NCBI GenBank assembly: GCA_904502215.1
Contig: CAJGDQ010000035.1
Location: 1-8,343, forward strand
Direction: 5' to 3'
Length of the DNA stretch: 8,343 nucleotides
From: Clostridiaceae bacterium
GTDB taxonomy: Bacteria; Bacillota; Clostridia; Oscillospirales; Acutalibacteraceae
The notes under the pieces are model-generated. The model was not told the DNA's origin, ran no database searches, and saw nothing but the letters and a program-made list of their open reading frames with translations. Every line of letters begins with the position of its first letter. Position 1 is the first letter of the stretch. Positions 6,034 through 8,343 of the stretch are shown piece after piece. A program made the position numbers and the translations under genes.

Positions 6034-7444
6034 TTTTCCTACCTCTTAAAACAGATAAATATATCTTCTCAATAAAACCAAACAAAAACTTATAGTTGAT
6101 AAGGAGTAGTAAAGCAATGCAAACCGCCTCAAAGAGATACCAATAAGGCAACTCAAAAATCAAAATAGCCGCCTGAATTAAAAGTATGATACTGTTAGCA
6201 ATAATATGAAGGCTATAAAGCTTAAAGCCGATATATTTTCTAGCATCAACCGCTCTCACTACGAAAACTATCATATAGCTAAGCACGGTTGCAATAGCCG
6301 CTCCCTGAACACCCAAGGAAGAGGGTATTAAAATAACGTTCAAAACTATGTTGGTTAAAGCGCCGATAAGTGCAGTTATAAAGGAAATAACACTCTTCTT
6401 TTCAACTATATAAACCGTTCCCATAAAGGTAGTAAGAGCCGTGAAAACCATAGCCAATGCTAAAACAGGGATAAACTCCCAGGCTGAATAAAACTCTCTG
6501 GTTGTCAGTATCCTCATAACAGGCTTTGCAAAGGCAATAACCGCCCCTCCCGCCAAGAACATAACCGCCTGAAAAGAGCGCCAAACCTGACCGAAGAATA
6601 AAGCATGTTCCTTTTTATCTCCCTCGGATTCGGTAACAGCCGAAAACTGCCAAGCCTGCATAAATACCGTTGAAACCAAAGTGAGTAAGGTCGGTAATTT
6701 ATAAGCCACAGTATAAAGTCCATTGGCCTCGGGGCTTATCATAGCATCAACCATATATCTATCCGAAACGCTGGTTATCCACCAAAAAATAGTTGCAGGT
6801 ATAAGGGGTAAACTATATTTAAGCATTTTGGGGAATACCGATTTATCAGGCTTAAAGGTTATAGCATTCCATAGCCTTTCCTTGAAAATCAAGAAAACGG
6901 TGCAAAGAGTATCAGCCAAGGCTACAGATAAAACATATCCCGTAACCCCTAAATCGAATACTGCCAAAAACAGAATATTAAGAACTATAACCAAAGCGGT
7001 GTTTATAATGCCTTGAACTGCAAAAAGTCCCGTTTTTCCGATAGCTCTTATATACTGCGAGCATAATGCGTGGTAACAAGCTGCAAGAGTATAAACAACT
7101 ATAAGCCAAACAAATCCCTTAAAGCTTCCAACAAGGTTTAAAATCGGAATAACGCCGCCAAAAAGCAATGCACCCGCAGTTATACATAAAAAGCCTATTG
7201 TGAAAATGCTTTTTCTATCTGCACCCGAATCCATAGCAAAGCGGAAAACACCCTCTGTTATCCCGAGTGAAATTATCGGGAACAAAAGGTTTGCCGTTTG
7301 GGTTAAAAGGTCAGCCGTGCCGTAATCGGCAGGGGTGAGATAACCCGTATAAAACCTCACCATAAGGAAAACCAACAACTTTGAGGTGAAGGTTCCAATA
7401 GATATCAGCAAGGTATTGGATAAAAGGGTTTTATATTTATTCAA
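6026..7444 (-). CDS. Oligosaccharide/polysaccharide flippase, MOP (MATE-like) superfamily
   Basis: A polytopic inner-membrane transporter of about 472 residues with roughly 12-14 hydrophobic helices, of the Wzx/RfbX/MurJ-related type that flips lipid-linked sugars to the outer face. The N-terminal SNTLLISIGTFTSKLL, followed by a short loop with YGTADLLTQTANL, and a C-terminal MOP-like half (around IVEKKSVISFITALIGAL) are typical of clostridial members. The substrate cannot be read from sequence. A longer frame begins at a TTG at 7474, overlapping pyk. I prefer the TTG at 7444 because AGAGAGG-like AGAAGGA (7457-7451) sits 6 bases before it, and the resulting MNKYKTLLSN start resembles relatives. 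No glycosyltransferase genes flank it, unlike most capsule or O-antigen flippases. Confidence 0.92.
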   Translation of the reverse strand: MNKYKTLLSNTLLISIGTFTSKLLVFLMVRFYTGYLTPADYGTADLLTQTANLLFPIISLGITEGVFRFAMDSGADRKSIFTIGFLCITAGALLFGGVIPILNLVGSFKGFVWLIVVYTLAACYHALCSQYIRAIGKTGLFAVQGIINTALVIVLNILFLAVFDLGVTGYVLSVALADTLCTVFLIFKERLWNAITFKPDKSVFPKMLKYSLPLIPATIFWWITSVSDRYMVDAMISPEANGLYTVAYKLPTLLTLVSTVFMQAWQFSAVTESEGDKKEHALFFGQVWRSFQAVMFLAGGAVIAFAKPVMRILTTREFYSAWEFIPVLALAMVFTALTTFMGTVYIVEKKSVISFITALIGALTNIVLNVILIPSSLGVQGAAIATVLSYMIVFVVRAVDARKYIGFKLYSLHIIANSIILLIQAAILIFELPYWYLFEAVCIALLLLINYKFLFGFIEKIYLSVLRGRKND

Positions 7445-7450
7445 TATTAT

Positions 7451-7457
7451 TCCTTCT
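7451..7457 (-). promoter_or_regulatory. Ribosome binding site choosing the internal TTG start of the flippase
   Basis: AGAAGGA on the minus strand lies 6 bases before the TTG at 7444. The upstream TTG at 7474 has no comparable site and would overlap the end of pyk. The site lies in the 16-bp gap after the pyk stop codon. Confidence 0.7.
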
Positions 7458-7460
7458 TTT

Positions 7461-8343
7461 TTATATTGTTTCAACTTTAATCAGGTTTGTGTTGCCCGAT
7501 TTTCCGTTGGTAACGCCGCCTGTCATAACAATCTTATCGCCCTTTTCAAGACCTAAAGCTTCCTTGGTTAGTCTTTCAGCCGTAAAGAAAAGAACATCAA
7601 TCGAATTATAATTCTCGCACATAACAGGAACAACACCCCAAGAAAGAGCTAGCTTTCGCCAGTTTCTTTCATCAGTTGTAATTCCAACTATGCTAACATG
7701 GGGGCGAAAACGAGAAACCATTCTCGCAGTTATTCCCGAAAGTGAGCAAACCGCAATAGCCTTGGCATCTATATCAATAGCCATACCGCAGGTTGCATGA
7801 GAAATGGCATCAACCGTATTTTTAATTTTAAATTCACGGTTTAAAAAGCGTTTTGAATAGTGTATGTTTTGCTCGGTGTTAAGGGCTATTCTATTCATAG
7901 CCTTAACCGATTCAACAGGGTAAAGTCCTGCCGCAGTTTCGCCCGAAAGCATTATGGCACTCGTTCCGTCATAAACTGCATTGGCAACATCCGAAATTTC
8001 GGCTCTTGTTGGTCTTGGATTTTGAATCATAGACTCAAGCATTTCGGTTGCCGTTATAGCTCTTTTGCCAAGCAAACGGCACTTAGTTATAAGCTGTTTT
8101 TGAATAGCAGGAAGCTCCTCATAGGGTATTTCAACACCCATATCGCCTCTCGCTATCATAATGCCATCGCATTCCTCACAAATTTCTTCAATGTTATCAA
8201 CGCCCGAGCGGTTTTCAATCTTTGCAATAATATCAATACCCTCGATATTGTTTTCCTTTAAAAATTCCTTAACATCGATAAGGTCCTGTTTGCAAGAAAC
8301 GAAGGAGCAGGCAAGAAAATCAATGCCCTGCTTAGCGCCGAAA
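7461..8343 (-). CDS. pyk: Pyruvate kinase, C-terminal part (5' end beyond the window)
   Basis: Transfers phosphate from phosphoenolpyruvate to ADP, the last step of glycolysis, in the cytoplasm. About 293 C-terminal residues are visible of an expected 470 or more; the reading frame stays open to the window edge, so the ATG at 8159 is internal (it encodes the Met of GIMIARGD). Visible are GIDFLACSFV, IIAKIEN (catalytic Lys41 and metal-binding Glu43 of the fragment), MIARGDMGVEIP (metal-binding Asp67), and ATEMLESMIQNPRPTRAE with its active-site Thr. The C-terminal allosteric domain ends at IKVETI. There is no extra phosphohistidine (PEP-utiliser) domain as found in Bacillus enzymes. ATEML has Glu where many homologues have Gln. 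The flippase start lies 16 bp downstream with no terminator, suggesting co-transcription. Confidence 0.97.
   Translation of the reverse strand, partial: FGAKQGIDFLACSFVSCKQDLIDVKEFLKENNIEGIDIIAKIENRSGVDNIEEICEECDGIMIARGDMGVEIPYEELPAIQKQLITKCRLLGKRAITATEMLESMIQNPRPTRAEISDVANAVYDGTSAIMLSGETAAGLYPVESVKAMNRIALNTEQNIHYSKRFLNREFKIKNTVDAISHATCGMAIDIDAKAIAVCSLSGITARMVSRFRPHVSIVGITTDERNWRKLALSWGVVPVMCENYNSIDVLFFTAERLTKEALGLEKGDKIVMTGGVTNGKSGNTNLIKVETI

Noticed and set aside
7445..7474. Upstream TTG start for the flippase, overlapping the end of pyk.
   Set aside because: It has no ribosome binding site, and the added residues are encoded partly by the AGAAGGA that serves the better-placed TTG at 7444.
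7461..8159. Pyruvate kinase starting at the ATG at 8159 as a complete short gene.
   Set aside because: The frame stays open to the window edge and encodes conserved kinase sequence (GIDFLACSFV, IIAKIEN) upstream, so this Met is internal and the gene is cut by the window, not truncated in nature.
7860..8261. Plus-strand open frame of 133 codons opposite pyruvate kinase.
   Set aside because: It overlaps the invariant active-site region of pyk in antisense, and its composition shows no protein-family signal.
1..8343. Mobile element, CRISPR array, toxin-antitoxin or defence system anywhere in the window.
   Set aside because: No transposase, integrase, terminal repeats, repeat-spacer pattern or small paired genes were seen. 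All long stretches are accounted for by core genes and the riboswitch leader.

Overview
The window reads as ordinary chromosome from a low-GC, Gram-positive-type bacterium (Bacillota, most likely class Clostridia). The evidence is AT-rich DNA, strong GGAGG/AGGAG ribosome binding sites, TTG start codons, short intergenic gaps, a transcription-terminating lysine riboswitch ahead of dapA, and clostridial-looking proteins. The genus cannot be named from this stretch. Every supported gene is on the minus strand, so transcription runs from high to low coordinates.

In transcription order, the window opens inside a pyruvate kinase gene (pyk, 5' end outside the window). It is followed closely by a MOP/MATE-type oligosaccharide flippase and then, with an 8-bp overlap, a small COG2426-type membrane protein. 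These three look like one transcription unit. No terminator is visible after it.

Next is a leader of about 300 bases with a good promoter (TTGACA, 17-bp spacer, extended -10), a lysine riboswitch aptamer, an antiterminator and an intrinsic terminator. The leader controls dapA (first committed step to diaminopimelate and lysine) and lysA (last step to lysine). ung (uracil-DNA glycosylase) follows with a gap of only 8 bp. At both downstream junctions the stop codon is fused to the next ribosome binding site (TAGGAG), so the three genes look translationally linked and lysine-repressed. ung is the surprising member.

A separate promoter lies between ung and the last gene, a class A penicillin-binding protein that starts at TTG behind a perfect GGAGG. 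Since no terminator separates them, it may also receive read-through from the lysine operon. The loose theme is cell-wall supply and assembly: diaminopimelate synthesis, a lipid-linked sugar flippase and a peptidoglycan polymerase.

I found no tRNA, rRNA, CRISPR, insertion sequence, phage gene or sign of recent transfer, and no convincing undescribed system. The most informative element is the riboswitch leader, whose alternative pairings can be read base by base. Open frames on the plus strand are shadows of these genes.
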